The translations under genes and the position numbers were made by a program. A DNA stretch of 64,000 nt, from NCBI GenBank assembly GCA_018829445.1, contig JAHJTV010000063.1, positions 210,017 through 274,016 on the forward strand. Direction: 5' to 3'. Positions 1-8,822 of this stretch are shown in pieces. Under the pieces are notes generated by a model. That model saw nothing but the letters and a program-made list of their open reading frames with translations. It did no database searches and had not been told where the DNA came from. The stretch comes from a bacterium (lineage in GTDB: Bacteria > SAR324 > XYD2-FULL-50-16). Numbering within the stretch: position 1 is the first letter of the stretch; every line of letters starts with the position of its first letter.

Positions 1-719
1 ATTCAAGAAAATCCTATGATATCATTGACGTTATCAAAACAATTGTTGATGGATCAGAGTTCTTCGAAGTGCAGGCAATGTTTGCCAAAAATGTTGTCAT
101 TGGCTTTGCGCGATTGGATGGAGAAGCCATTGGTATCATTGCCAACCAGCCCAAGGTAAAAGCCGGATGTCTGGATGTGGATTCTTCAGATAAGGCTGCA
201 CGATTTGTCAGATTCTGCGACGCTTTCTGTATTCCCATATTGACATTAGTCGATCTGCCCGGTTATCTGCCGGGAGCCGATCAGGAGCACGCCGGTATTA
301 TCCGTCACGGCGCCAAGATGATCTATGCTTACGCTGAAGCAACGGTACCAAAAGTTAGCCTCATTCTTCGCAAGGCATTTGGAGGAGGGTATATCGCCAT
401 GTCATCTAAACACCTGAAAACCGATTTTGTTTATGCATTACCTTCAGCAGAGATCGCTGTCATGGGACCGGAAAGTGCCTGCAATATCATCTTTGCCAAG
501 GAGATTCGAGACGCTGAAAATCCTGAAGCTCTGAGACAACAAAAGATAAACGAGTATCGGGAGAAGTTCTCCAATCCTTATAACCCGGCGTCAAAAGGAT
601 ATATCGACGCTATCATTCATCCCGATGAAACCAGGCAGAAACTGATTCAATCGTTCGAAATCGCCAGGAAAAAGAAACCGGTATTTAAAAAGCACAAACA
701 TGGTTGCATTCCGCTGTAA
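1..719 (+). CDS. acyl-CoA carboxylase beta (carboxyltransferase) subunit, 5'-truncated by window
   Basis: The reading frame is open from base 3, so the gene begins upstream of the window and only about 238 C-terminal residues are visible. The segment matches the C-terminal half of biotin-dependent carboxyltransferase beta subunits (PccB/MccB/AccD5 type): the conserved stretch 'FFEVQ...FAKNVVIGFARLDG', 'GIIANQP', 'LVDLPGYLPG' and 'KAFGGGYIAM' (the oxyanion-forming Gly pair) are all present. The enzyme moves a carboxyl group from carboxybiotin to an acyl-CoA such as propionyl- or methylcrotonyl-CoA in the cytoplasm. Substrate cannot be told from the sequence. The stop at 717-719 is followed by about 300 bases without a gene. 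Confidence 0.93.
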   Translation, partial: SRKSYDIIDVIKTIVDGSEFFEVQAMFAKNVVIGFARLDGEAIGIIANQPKVKAGCLDVDSSDKAARFVRFCDAFCIPILTLVDLPGYLPGADQEHAGIIRHGAKMIYAYAEATVPKVSLILRKAFGGGYIAMSSKHLKTDFVYALPSAEIAVMGPESACNIIFAKEIRDAENPEALRQQKINEYREKFSNPYNPASKGYIDAIIHPDETRQKLIQSFEIARKKKPVFKKHKHGCIPL

Positions 720-1024
720 TTACAATATTTTTCTCTTTGAAATCCTGTTAACAATTATTCCAGGCCCCACGGCAGTCACATGGCTGCGCCCAATCTCCAC
801 TTGCAGAGATATCAACGCATTTGGTACAATTCCACTTAAAAGAAAAAACCTCCGAATTAAGTTCAAACAAAATCGCCATTTCGTTTGATTCTCGCCTTTT
901 CGGTCACTATTTACTTTTTTCGGTACGCATCTTTACGATTAAAATTGCACATGCTGGCAGATTGTCCTCATGAGCAAGGAATGATGAATAGATGACACTA
1001 ACGTCAACAAAAGGTTGCGGTATT
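720..1024. other. intergenic, no gene seen
   Basis: About 300 bases between the carboxyltransferase stop and the DUF2520 gene. A 62-codon open frame at 700-888 has no ribosome binding site and overlaps the end of the previous gene. I see no clear terminator or promoter here. Confidence 0.5.
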
Positions 1025-1882
1025 ATGAGAATAGGATTTATTGGAGCGGGAAGAGTTGGTACTGCTTTCGGTATTTATTTAAAAAACAGAGGGTTTCAAC
1101 TTTCAGGATATCTAAGCCGTTCTCTTCATTCCGCCAAAACAGCCGCTGAGCTAACAGATTCTCAGGTTTATTCCAATGATGTTTCCCTGGTCAAGGATAG
1201 CGATCTGCTCTTTATCACCTGCAACGATGATCAAATTGAATCAGTAGCCCGGAACATTTTTTCCACCGGTAACAGTCTTAAAAACAGATCATTTGCTCAC
1301 ATGAGCGGAGCTCTATCTTCCGCGTCACTCGTTTGTCTTCAAGAGATGGGAGCATATATTTATTCTGTCCATCCAATGCAGTCATTTGCTGATGTCACAA
1401 AGTCTGTGGAAGATTTGTCGAATACAACCTTTGGTATTGAAGGCCCCCAACAGTTGGAAAAAATAGTCTCCCTGTTGAAAAAAACCGGAAATAACCATTT
1501 GGTTCTGTCACCAGATCAAAAAACCGAATATCATATCGCCTCATGTGTTGTATCCAACTACCTGACAGCGCTTCTAAGTTTCGGTTTTAATATGATGCAG
1601 TCGATTGGGATTACCCAATCGACTGCAATTTCAGCCTTAGCTCCCATGATTAATGGAACCATTCGTAATATCATCAGAACAGGACCGGAAAAAGCTTTAA
1701 CAGGTCCAATCGCCAGGGGAGATGTGGAGACCATTATTAAGCACCTGCAGGTTTTTAACGCAGCCCGTACAGATGAATCGGATACTTACAAACTCCTTGG
1801 AAGACTAACACTTGCCTTGGCACAGAAGGAAATACTCAAGGAAAAGAATAAAATAGAGATGCTGACAAAATTACTCACTTAA
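1025..1882 (+). CDS. Rossmann-fold/DUF2520 oxidoreductase, possible PanG-type ketopantoate reductase
   Basis: A 285-residue protein opening directly with an NAD(P)-binding Rossmann motif 'MRIGFIGAGRVGTAFG' and ending in a helical domain typical of the Rossmann-like plus DUF2520 family ('HPMQSF', then an all-helical C-terminal half). The start at 1025 places the dinucleotide motif at residue 1-12 as in relatives; an alternative ATG at 992 with AAGGA at 976-980 would add 11 residues. It lies 49 bases upstream of panB, with panC following. Members of this family sit beside pantothenate genes in other bacteria, and the alternative ketopantoate reductase PanG is, to my recollection, of this type. 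No panE/apbA is seen in the window. Inference: it reduces ketopantoate to pantoate between PanB and PanC. The family assignment is firm, the function is not. Confidence 0.85.
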   Translation: MRIGFIGAGRVGTAFGIYLKNRGFQLSGYLSRSLHSAKTAAELTDSQVYSNDVSLVKDSDLLFITCNDDQIESVARNIFSTGNSLKNRSFAHMSGALSSASLVCLQEMGAYIYSVHPMQSFADVTKSVEDLSNTTFGIEGPQQLEKIVSLLKKTGNNHLVLSPDQKTEYHIASCVVSNYLTALLSFGFNMMQSIGITQSTAISALAPMINGTIRNIIRTGPEKALTGPIARGDVETIIKHLQVFNAARTDESDTYKLLGRLTLALAQKEILKEKNKIEMLTKLLT

Positions 1883-1931
1883 ACAGATTGGACACTATCC
1901 TTAAAATATCCATAATCGAAAACAAACTGCC

Positions 1932-2768
1932 ATGTTAAACAAAAAATTTAATATCAACTCTTTTGCCGATGCAAAAAAGGAGGGGCATATTATCTCCATG
2001 TTAACTGCCTATGACTATACAACTGCAAAGCTATTGGATGAAGCGGGAGTGGATTGCATATTGGTGGGTGACTCCCTCGGAATGGTGATTCTGGGATACG
2101 AGAATACGCTGCATGTCACCATGGATGATATGATTCATCACACCAAGGCTGTTTCCAGGGGAACAAAAAACGCCTTTATTATCGGGGACATGCCCTTTCT
2201 ATCCTATCACACCGATATCAAAACCACGGTTGAAAACGCAGGCCGTTTCATACAGGAGGCTGGTGCTCAAGCGGTAAAATTGGAACGGGGCAGGGAGATT
2301 ATCAACCACATCAAAGCCATTATAAATGCTCAAATACCGGTACTTGGGCACTTGGGACTAACTCCTCAATCAGTCAACATCATGGGGGGGTATAAGATTC
2401 AAGGGAAAAGCGCGGATGAGGCTGCAAAACTGATTGAAGATGCCGAGATTCTTCAGGATGCCGGTGTTTTTGGTCTTGTCCTGGAATGTGTTCCTGAGAG
2501 TATTTCCAGATTAATCAGTGAAAAACTTGATATCCCAACAATCGGTATTGGAGCCGGCCGCTACTGTGACGGTCAGGTTCTGGTTGTTCAGGATATGCTG
2601 GGCATGTACAAGGATATTACGCCCAAATTCGTAAAAAAATATGCCGAGATGGGAACCGGAATAGTCAATGCCGTTCAATCCTATATTGAGGATCTGAACA
2701 GCAGACAGTTTCCGGAAGAAAAACATACCTTTCAGTTGGATGATTCTGTTTTGAAAAAGCTTTATTAG
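1932..2768 (+). CDS. panB: 3-methyl-2-oxobutanoate hydroxymethyltransferase
   Basis: First committed step of pantothenate synthesis: transfer of a hydroxymethyl group from 5,10-methylene-THF to 2-oxoisovalerate to give ketopantoate, in the cytoplasm. The 278-residue length is normal. Diagnostic motifs are visible in order: 'ILVGDSLGMV' (metal-binding Asp), 'TMDDMIHHTKAV', 'GDMPF', 'AVKLERG' (usually VKLEGG), 'GHLGLTPQS', 'MGGYKIQGK' and 'IGIGAG..CDGQVLV'. The Shine-Dalgarno before the ATG is weak, which would fit translational coupling with the oxidoreductase gene ending 49 bases earlier. panC follows after 97 bases. Confidence 0.97.
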   Translation: MLNKKFNINSFADAKKEGHIISMLTAYDYTTAKLLDEAGVDCILVGDSLGMVILGYENTLHVTMDDMIHHTKAVSRGTKNAFIIGDMPFLSYHTDIKTTVENAGRFIQEAGAQAVKLERGREIINHIKAIINAQIPVLGHLGLTPQSVNIMGGYKIQGKSADEAAKLIEDAEILQDAGVFGLVLECVPESISRLISEKLDIPTIGIGAGRYCDGQVLVVQDMLGMYKDITPKFVKKYAEMGTGIVNAVQSYIEDLNSRQFPEEKHTFQLDDSVLKKLY

Positions 2769-2865
2769 CAAATATACCCAGCGAGCCCAAAAATCAATAT
2801 TGGATGTTGGTAGGGGCCGATTCCGTGTTGTTTGAGATGTCAATATTTGAGGATGGAGAGTAATA

Positions 2866-3714
2866 ATGGAAGTAATTGAAGCGGTCGGAGAATTAAGAAG
2901 CAGGATAAAAGAGTTTAAACGGCAAGGCAAGACCATCGGTTTTGTGCCTACCATGGGATTTCTACATGAAGGGCATATATCTCTCATGAAAAAAGCAAGG
3001 GAAGAAACCGATATCGTCATAGTTAGCATTTTTGTCAACCCCACACAATTCGGTCCAAATGAAGACTTTGAATCTTATCCCAAGGATATGGTGCGAGATC
3101 AAAGACTGACAGAAAGCGTGGGAGTCGATTTTTTATTTACACCAACCGTAACAGAGATGTACCCGGATGGTTATAGCACCTTTGTTGAAGTCGCCGGGGA
3201 TTTGACAAGACAGTTATGTGGAAGAACCCGCCCCGGTCATTTTCGGGGAGTCACCACAATTGTTGCCAAGCTCTTTCATATGACAACACCTGATTATGCC
3301 TATTTTGGGAAAAAAGATGCCCAGCAGGTTGTTGTCATCGAAAAAATGGTGCGTGACTTAAATATGGATATTGTCATTGTTCCCTGTTCTATTGTCAGAG
3401 AAGAGGATGGACTGGCTATGAGTTCCAGAAATTCATATCTTACGGAAGCTGATCGGAAAAAAGCACAGGTTTTATCGCAATCCCTTTTTGAAACAAAGGC
3501 AAAAATCGCTTCGGGAGAAAGGGATATCACCACTATTAAACAGTTCATTGTGAGCAGGATCAAACAGATCGAGGGAGCTTTGATCGACTATGTTGAGATT
3601 GTGCACTCCAAAACCCTTGAGAACATGAATCAGATTAAAGGCAATATTCTAATAGCTTTGGCAGTCAAATTCGGTAAAACTCGGCTGATTGATAACATTG
3701 ATATGGTTGTTTAG
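2866..3714 (+). CDS. panC: pantothenate synthetase (pantoate-beta-alanine ligase)
   Basis: Joins pantoate and beta-alanine using ATP through a pantoyl-adenylate. The 282-residue protein carries the HIGH-type nucleotide motif in 'PTMGFLHEGHISLM' near residue 28, the pantoate/ATP residues 'VSIFVNPTQF', 'GRTRPGHFRGV', 'YFGKKDAQQ' and the KMSKS-like loop 'LAMSSRN'. The start ATG is preceded by GGAG at 2854-2857. It is the last pantothenate gene of the cluster; panD is not next to it. A TTG-started TatD-like gene follows after 113 bases. Confidence 0.97.
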   Translation: MEVIEAVGELRSRIKEFKRQGKTIGFVPTMGFLHEGHISLMKKAREETDIVIVSIFVNPTQFGPNEDFESYPKDMVRDQRLTESVGVDFLFTPTVTEMYPDGYSTFVEVAGDLTRQLCGRTRPGHFRGVTTIVAKLFHMTTPDYAYFGKKDAQQVVVIEKMVRDLNMDIVIVPCSIVREEDGLAMSSRNSYLTEADRKKAQVLSQSLFETKAKIASGERDITTIKQFIVSRIKQIEGALIDYVEIVHSKTLENMNQIKGNILIALAVKFGKTRLIDNIDMVV

Positions 3715-3827
3715 AATCGACCCTGATAAAAACAAAAATCGGACTTCAATAATTCCAAGTTGAAGAAAAGATCAATACAATGGATAATGTGTGGAAAAAA
3801 ACTTAAATTGTCCGGGGAGTCAACCCA

Positions 3828-4646
3828 TTGAATTCTAATAGACCGCTGATAATAGACACCCATACACACCTTTGTGACAGGGTGTTCGCAAACGATCGGG
3901 CCACAGTCCTCATTGCGTCACGAACCATTGGAATAGTTGGAGTAATTACGGTAAGTGAAACACTCAAAGACGCAAAAATTAATATAAAACTTGCGGACAT
4001 TCATCCCGAAATCCTGCCTGCAGCCGGCTTATACCCGGGGGTTGTCGATCTAAAACAGGCCGAACAACTGGAAGAGTTCATCATTAAAAATCTTAACAGA
4101 CTGGTTGCCATTGGAGAGGTTGGTCTTGATCACTGGATAATAAAGGATGAGGCTGAACGGGAGATACAACACTCCATTTTTGAGCGATTTATCGAACTGT
4201 CCCTCAGTACCGACTTGCCACTAAATGTCCATTCCCGCTCTGCTGGCAGGCATGCCATTGAAATGCTGTTGGAAAAGAATGTGGAGAAAGTGCAGATGCA
4301 TGCTTTTGATGGCAAAGCTTCTTCGGCCATGAAAGGAGTTGAGGCAGGTTATTTTTTTTCCATTCCCCCTTCAATTGTGAGATCCAGGCAAAAACAAAAC
4401 CTGGTCAAGCAACTCCCTTTAGAATCAATACTACTGGAAACAGACAGTCCGGTTCTTGGGCCTGATCCTGAAAAACGCAATGTTCCTGCAAATATTTTAA
4501 TAGGTGCCGAAGCCATAGCAGAAATTAAAGCGGTTCCTGTCGAGCAGGTTCTGGAAACGGCACTGGAGAACACCTGTCGGCTTTATGGAGAAACAGAAAG
4601 GTTCCAGAAATTTAAAGCCGAGGTTTTAAAACTGGAAAACTCATGA
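3828..4646 (+). CDS. TatD-family metal-dependent hydrolase
   Basis: A 272-residue TIM-barrel amidohydrolase-like protein. Metal ligands are seen as 'DTHTH' near residue 10-14, the Glu in 'IGEVGLDHW', His in 'NVHSR', His in 'MHAFDG' and Asp in 'LLETDSP', in the order and spacing of TatD deoxyribonucleases. It starts at TTG with GGGGAG 8 bases before; no ATG or GTG in frame gives an intact HxH motif. TatD enzymes are 3'-5' exonucleases, but the family also contains enzymes of unknown substrate, so no specific gene name is given. It converges with selA, the two stops lying 55 bases apart. Confidence 0.85.
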   Translation: MNSNRPLIIDTHTHLCDRVFANDRATVLIASRTIGIVGVITVSETLKDAKINIKLADIHPEILPAAGLYPGVVDLKQAEQLEEFIIKNLNRLVAIGEVGLDHWIIKDEAEREIQHSIFERFIELSLSTDLPLNVHSRSAGRHAIEMLLEKNVEKVQMHAFDGKASSAMKGVEAGYFFSIPPSIVRSRQKQNLVKQLPLESILLETDSPVLGPDPEKRNVPANILIGAEAIAEIKAVPVEQVLETALENTCRLYGETERFQKFKAEVLKLENS

Positions 4647-4701
4647 GGAGCGCAGGCGGAATATGATCACCTGACTTGAAAAAGGGTATCCCGCCAAAGC
4701 C

Positions 4702-6075
4702 TTACAAAACAGTACTTTCAAATGTTTTTAATACCGTTTGTAACAACCCGGTCTGGTGCGGTAAAACCGTGCGACAATCAATGATCACCTTTCCCTCTAA
4801 AATCCTTCCGATCACAGGAGGATCGCAATGCCGCAATCTCCCCAACATATCCTCCTCATTATAATCTTTTAAAGCAATCTGAATTCCCCAGGAGGAAATG
4901 GCCTTGCCCGGTAGTGAGCCACCTCCTGGTGTGGAATCACATTCAACCAATTTAAACAGATTCTTGTCTAGCTCTGAGATGATCACCTCAGCTCTTTCTT
5001 TTACCATGTCAGCGGACTCGTTGAGCATTCGCTGGGTTGGTATATATTTTGTTTGTTCATTCTTTGCATAATAGATCAGGCTTTTTTCCAGTAACAGCAT
5101 GGTAATTTTATCGCATCGCAGAGCCCGATAGAGAGGATGCAGCTTAATCTTATCCAGGTATTTTTTCTTGCCCAGGATGATCCCGGCCTGGGGCCCGCCA
5201 AGCAGTTTATCACCACTGATAGTCACAATATCCACCCCATCTTTTAATACTTGCGGGACAATGGGCTCCGTATTCAGACTGGCATGCTGAAACCCCGTTA
5301 ATGCTCCACTTCCCAAATCCTCCATCAAAATAGTTTGTGTCCTTCTGGCCAGCTGGAAAAGCTCCGAAGCCTGGACTGTCTCTGTGAAGCCCATAATCTG
5401 GTAGTTGGAGGTATGCACCTTCAACAGGATGGCGGTTTCCTCCCCAATTGCCCGTTCATAATCACTTATGCGGGTACGATTTGTGGTACCGACTTCTTTT
5501 AGATAAGCTCCGGAGACTTCGATAATTTCGGGTATGCGGAAGGACCCCCCAATCTCAACCAGCTCACCCCTGGAAATAATCACCTCTTTGCCCCGGGCAA
5601 ATGTTATCAGGCTGAGAAGCACGGCAGAAGCATTGTTATTAACCACCACCACCTCTTCGGCACCCGTCAGTGTTTTTAGCAAACCACTGACGTTGTTGAG
5701 GCGCATCCCTCTCTTACCGGTCTCCAGTGAAAACTCCAGGTTTGTATATGAAGTTACGATGGCAGTTACCTCATCCAGAATCTCCTTTGAAAAAACGGAT
5801 CTCCCCAAGTTTGTATGAATCACAGCCCCGGTACCGTTGATTACTGAAACCAGATCCTGCTTGTTCTGTTCCAGCTCAGATCTGATCCTCTCCAAAATGG
5901 TCTGCCTGGTGATGTTATTGTCAGATAACCATTTGATGTCCTGACGAATTCCAAACAGCTGCTTTTGTATTGAATTTCTAACCTCTTTGCCATGCTTCAG
6001 ACCCAGGGATTTAAGATACTGATCGATCTCCTGAACGGAAGGGATCTTGGCGAATATATACTGAGATTCTTGCAT
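4702..6075 (-). CDS. selA: L-seryl-tRNA(Sec) selenium transferase
   Basis: PLP enzyme that converts seryl-tRNA(Sec) to selenocysteinyl-tRNA(Sec) using selenophosphate. From the ATG at 6075 it has 457 residues, the usual SelA size; a longer open frame reaching 6234 overlaps lnt and is not used, since AAGGGA lies 8-13 bases before 6075. The PLP-lysine region 'SGDKLLGGPQAG' and 'NGTGAVIHTNLGR' near the N-terminus are diagnostic. It begins 5 bases after the lnt stop, so the two are probably co-transcribed. selB, selC and selD are not in the window. Its presence implies that the organism makes selenoproteins. Confidence 0.96.
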   Translation of the reverse strand: MQESQYIFAKIPSVQEIDQYLKSLGLKHGKEVRNSIQKQLFGIRQDIKWLSDNNITRQTILERIRSELEQNKQDLVSVINGTGAVIHTNLGRSVFSKEILDEVTAIVTSYTNLEFSLETGKRGMRLNNVSGLLKTLTGAEEVVVVNNNASAVLLSLITFARGKEVIISRGELVEIGGSFRIPEIIEVSGAYLKEVGTTNRTRISDYERAIGEETAILLKVHTSNYQIMGFTETVQASELFQLARRTQTILMEDLGSGALTGFQHASLNTEPIVPQVLKDGVDIVTISGDKLLGGPQAGIILGKKKYLDKIKLHPLYRALRCDKITMLLLEKSLIYYAKNEQTKYIPTQRMLNESADMVKERAEVIISELDKNLFKLVECDSTPGGGSLPGKAISSWGIQIALKDYNEEDMLGRLRHCDPPVIGRILEGKVIIDCRTVLPHQTGLLQTVLKTFESTVL

Positions 6076-6080
6076 GGCAA

Positions 6081-7655
6081 TTATCCCTTTTCTTGATATG
6101 TGGATCGTAAAATGAACAAACCGGATAATAGAAACAAACCAAAACCTATCCGAATGATATTGATAAACAGGCCGGGAAAACAAGAGAAGAAGCTCCCCCC
6201 TTTCCCGGGGTGAAACGGCATAGCAACAACCCATTGTCCTCTTGTAAATCCTTCGGATTTAAACACGTATCTCCCTGCCGGATTAATTACGGCGGATGGT
6301 CCATTATTAATGACATGAATCAGAGGAACGCGGTTTTCAATTGCTCTCATGACTGTTGTCGCCATGTGTTGATTGGGCTGACTGGTTTTTCCGAACCACC
6401 CGTCTTGTGACTGTACTAGAACAATTTTCCCGGCTGCATCCGAGCCAATGGAATCTGCAACAAATTCAGGAAACAATGGTTCATAACAGATCCTGGGAAT
6501 GATTCTCATCTCCCCGATTTTAAAGATTTTTGTTTGACTTCCAGGGGTCAGGTTATCAAGATAATCACCCAGAATCCAGCGCAATAAGGGAATTTTATCC
6601 GTGAGGGGTGAGTATTCACTGAAAGGAACCAGTTTTATCTTATCATAGCTATCCACCAGTTCGCCGCTCTCATTCATATATAAAATGGTGTTAAAAAATT
6701 GTTTTTTAACACCTGCCAATTTAAAGGTTGCATCATAAAAGAGCAAGGGAGTAGCCATTTGTGTGACCTGACGGGCAAAAGCGACTTGAACCCGTGACCA
6801 ATAGGTGTAACCAAAAAAATGACCTTCCGGCCAGACAATCAGCTTTGCTCCCTGTTCGCTGAGAATCTGACTCATTTCCATTTCAAGGGGAGACTCGCGG
6901 CTGTATCCCTCTTTGGGCATTGGCCGGGAAAGAGAAACCATTCTATTGGGCTGTACTATCCCAATAGGTCTGCTTTGCCAGCTATTGATCTCTTTATCCC
7001 ATTTTTGTAACTGTACGCCTCCAATTACGAACCAGATCAACAATATGAATCCCCCTATTAAAATCCACCCTCTGCCTGTTGGACGCAACGGAAGACCGAC
7101 TAGTTTGAAGATCAGAACATTAAAAAGCACCATGATAAAATCGAGACCATAGATCCCCGTAAACTCAATGGGTTGGATGGCCGGTAGAAACCCGGATTGG
7201 GAATCTCCCAGTTTAAATTCAAAAATCATGGGAAACAGGGAGAAAACCGCAACAAAAACAACGGGAAGTATGATGGATTCGTCCCATTGCAGGTTTTTTC
7301 TGATCCAGCAGTAGAGGACTGTGACGAGCCCGAAAGCTTGCCCGATGCAGAATGCGTATAACAAGGTGAACAGTAGACTGAAAGGAAAGGAGATCCGGAG
7401 CGCATTTTCAGCCCAATTCGCAATCCAGTAAAAACCGATGCTTAACGCGAAGATTCCTGTGCATAGCCCGATAAGATAAGCCTGGATATATGATTTGTCG
7501 TCAAGTGCAATTAAAAGAGGCACAAAACAGATCCATCCGCACAAAAAGAGATCAAAATCGGGATAGGAGATACCAAGCAACACGCCGGAAACAACTGCCA
7601 AACCATATCCGCCTGTTTTCCCAACCTGGAAATATCTCGATTCGCCGTGGATCAT
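6081..7655 (-). CDS. lnt: apolipoprotein N-acyltransferase
   Basis: Inner-membrane enzyme that adds the third acyl chain to the N-terminal Cys of lipoproteins, the last step of lipoprotein maturation in Gram-negative cells. 524 residues: about six hydrophobic segments in the first 220 residues, then a periplasmic nitrilase-fold domain and a C-terminal membrane helix. The catalytic Glu-Lys-Cys triad is visible in 'VWPEGHFF', 'IKLVPFSEY' and 'RICYEPLF', followed by 'DGWFG' and 'NQHMATTVMRAIENRVP'. Its substrate class is represented in the window by the lipoprotein at 18416-20167. It precedes selA by 5 bases. Confidence 0.95.
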   Translation of the reverse strand: MIHGESRYFQVGKTGGYGLAVVSGVLLGISYPDFDLFLCGWICFVPLLIALDDKSYIQAYLIGLCTGIFALSIGFYWIANWAENALRISFPFSLLFTLLYAFCIGQAFGLVTVLYCWIRKNLQWDESIILPVVFVAVFSLFPMIFEFKLGDSQSGFLPAIQPIEFTGIYGLDFIMVLFNVLIFKLVGLPLRPTGRGWILIGGFILLIWFVIGGVQLQKWDKEINSWQSRPIGIVQPNRMVSLSRPMPKEGYSRESPLEMEMSQILSEQGAKLIVWPEGHFFGYTYWSRVQVAFARQVTQMATPLLFYDATFKLAGVKKQFFNTILYMNESGELVDSYDKIKLVPFSEYSPLTDKIPLLRWILGDYLDNLTPGSQTKIFKIGEMRIIPRICYEPLFPEFVADSIGSDAAGKIVLVQSQDGWFGKTSQPNQHMATTVMRAIENRVPLIHVINNGPSAVINPAGRYVFKSEGFTRGQWVVAMPFHPGKGGSFFSCFPGLFINIIRIGFGLFLLSGLFILRSTYQEKG

Positions 7656-7737
7656 CTGGATTAATATTGTTGAAATGACACTTCAGAAGATATCCAAAAG
7701 AAGATTAATTATTGGTTATCGTACATTTAAACCCGAT

Positions 7738-8820
7738 TTAATTCAATAAACCACAGATAAACCTTGCCGCCTGCTCGGCACCGGTCAGTTCTCCCCTCTT
7801 TATGTGAGGCAGGTCTATCAACCGGGGTAATTGAGATACCCATTTGCCGTCACGATACTCCCTTTCAGAAATATGAATTCCATTCATGTGTTGTTCAATA
7901 TACAATTTCAGCAGTTCTGACTCTCTGAACCCTTCCCTGGAAATATATCCGTAAGGTTTACCGGCTTGGTACACCTCAGCCAGGGTACTATAGCCTATTT
8001 TTCCGATAACTGCATCACTGGCATGGATCAGATCCGGATGAAAAAAATCAGATTCGTGAGGTAAAAGAATTACATTCCCCTTCCTTACCAAATTGTCCCC
8101 GCCCCCTGGAATGAGAAACACCGTGTCGGATTGGAGTGTCAATTCATTCAGACATTCATAACTTTCATAAACGCCTCCCATGGTTAGAATAACCAATGCC
8201 TGGTCCTTCATGACTTCCAGCTCTTCCCGGACAATATGTGCTGGAATCCTGGATCTCCGGCTAATTGGTTTTGTAACGATATCAGCAGCTGAAAGTTTAC
8301 AGTAAGGTTCGGCAATGATCCGGTAATCGGCTGAATTGAACAGATTCTCAAGGTAGACTATATGACGCTCCAGTTGTTGGTGATATTCTTTATAACCACG
8401 GTAAATCCAGTCCCAGGTGAAGTTCTCCACCAGAACAGAGGTCAAACCAAGGTTGCGACCAATCTCAATTCCCATGGGGGCAATATCGCAGACAATGAGG
8501 TCACATTTTTCCTGCATTACTGCCTGCATCGGATCAAAAAGGTTCTCTTGATTCAGTGGATACAGGTTCTCCAGCAAGACCAGGGTTTTCGGCAAATCCT
8601 CCTCCAACGGGTTTTTTTGTGCGAGGCCTATATCGGTATGGATTGGGTAATAACTGAAGGGAACATGTAAAGACTTCTCAAAAAACCACTTGGGTACTGT
8701 AGTGATCACGCAATATTCAAGACTCTGATCAATTTGGGTCAATGCCTCTACCACACCACATACCCTCGCCGCATGCCCAAACCCATGGGGGGAAACAAAA
8801 AAGGCTATCTTCTTCCCCAT
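7738..8820 (-). CDS. GT-B-fold glycosyltransferase-like protein (GT28/MurG-like)
   Basis: A 360-residue protein with the two-domain outline of family 28 glycosyltransferases. The N-terminal Gly-rich acceptor loop is 'SPHGFGHAAR' near residue 10-19, like the loop in L-arabinokinase N-domains and MurG relatives. The C-terminal donor domain has 'ILTMGGVYESY' and 'ASDAVIGKIGYSTLAEVYQAGKP', which resembles the nucleotide-sugar binding segment. The substrate is unknown. The gene starts 2 bases after the alpha/beta-hydrolase stop, so the pair is almost certainly one transcript. It could act on a lipid or cell-envelope acceptor; that is inference from the hydrolase partner only. Confidence 0.75.
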   Translation of the reverse strand: MGKKIAFFVSPHGFGHAARVCGVVEALTQIDQSLEYCVITTVPKWFFEKSLHVPFSYYPIHTDIGLAQKNPLEEDLPKTLVLLENLYPLNQENLFDPMQAVMQEKCDLIVCDIAPMGIEIGRNLGLTSVLVENFTWDWIYRGYKEYHQQLERHIVYLENLFNSADYRIIAEPYCKLSAADIVTKPISRRSRIPAHIVREELEVMKDQALVILTMGGVYESYECLNELTLQSDTVFLIPGGGDNLVRKGNVILLPHESDFFHPDLIHASDAVIGKIGYSTLAEVYQAGKPYGYISREGFRESELLKLYIEQHMNGIHISEREYRDGKWVSQLPRLIDLPHIKRGELTGAEQAARFICGLLN

Positions 8821-8822
8821 TT

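Noticed and set aside
6076..6234. N-terminal extension of selA by 53 codons
   Set aside because: It would overlap the lnt gene and is unlike SelA N-termini; the ATG at 6075 has a good ribosome binding site and gives the normal length.
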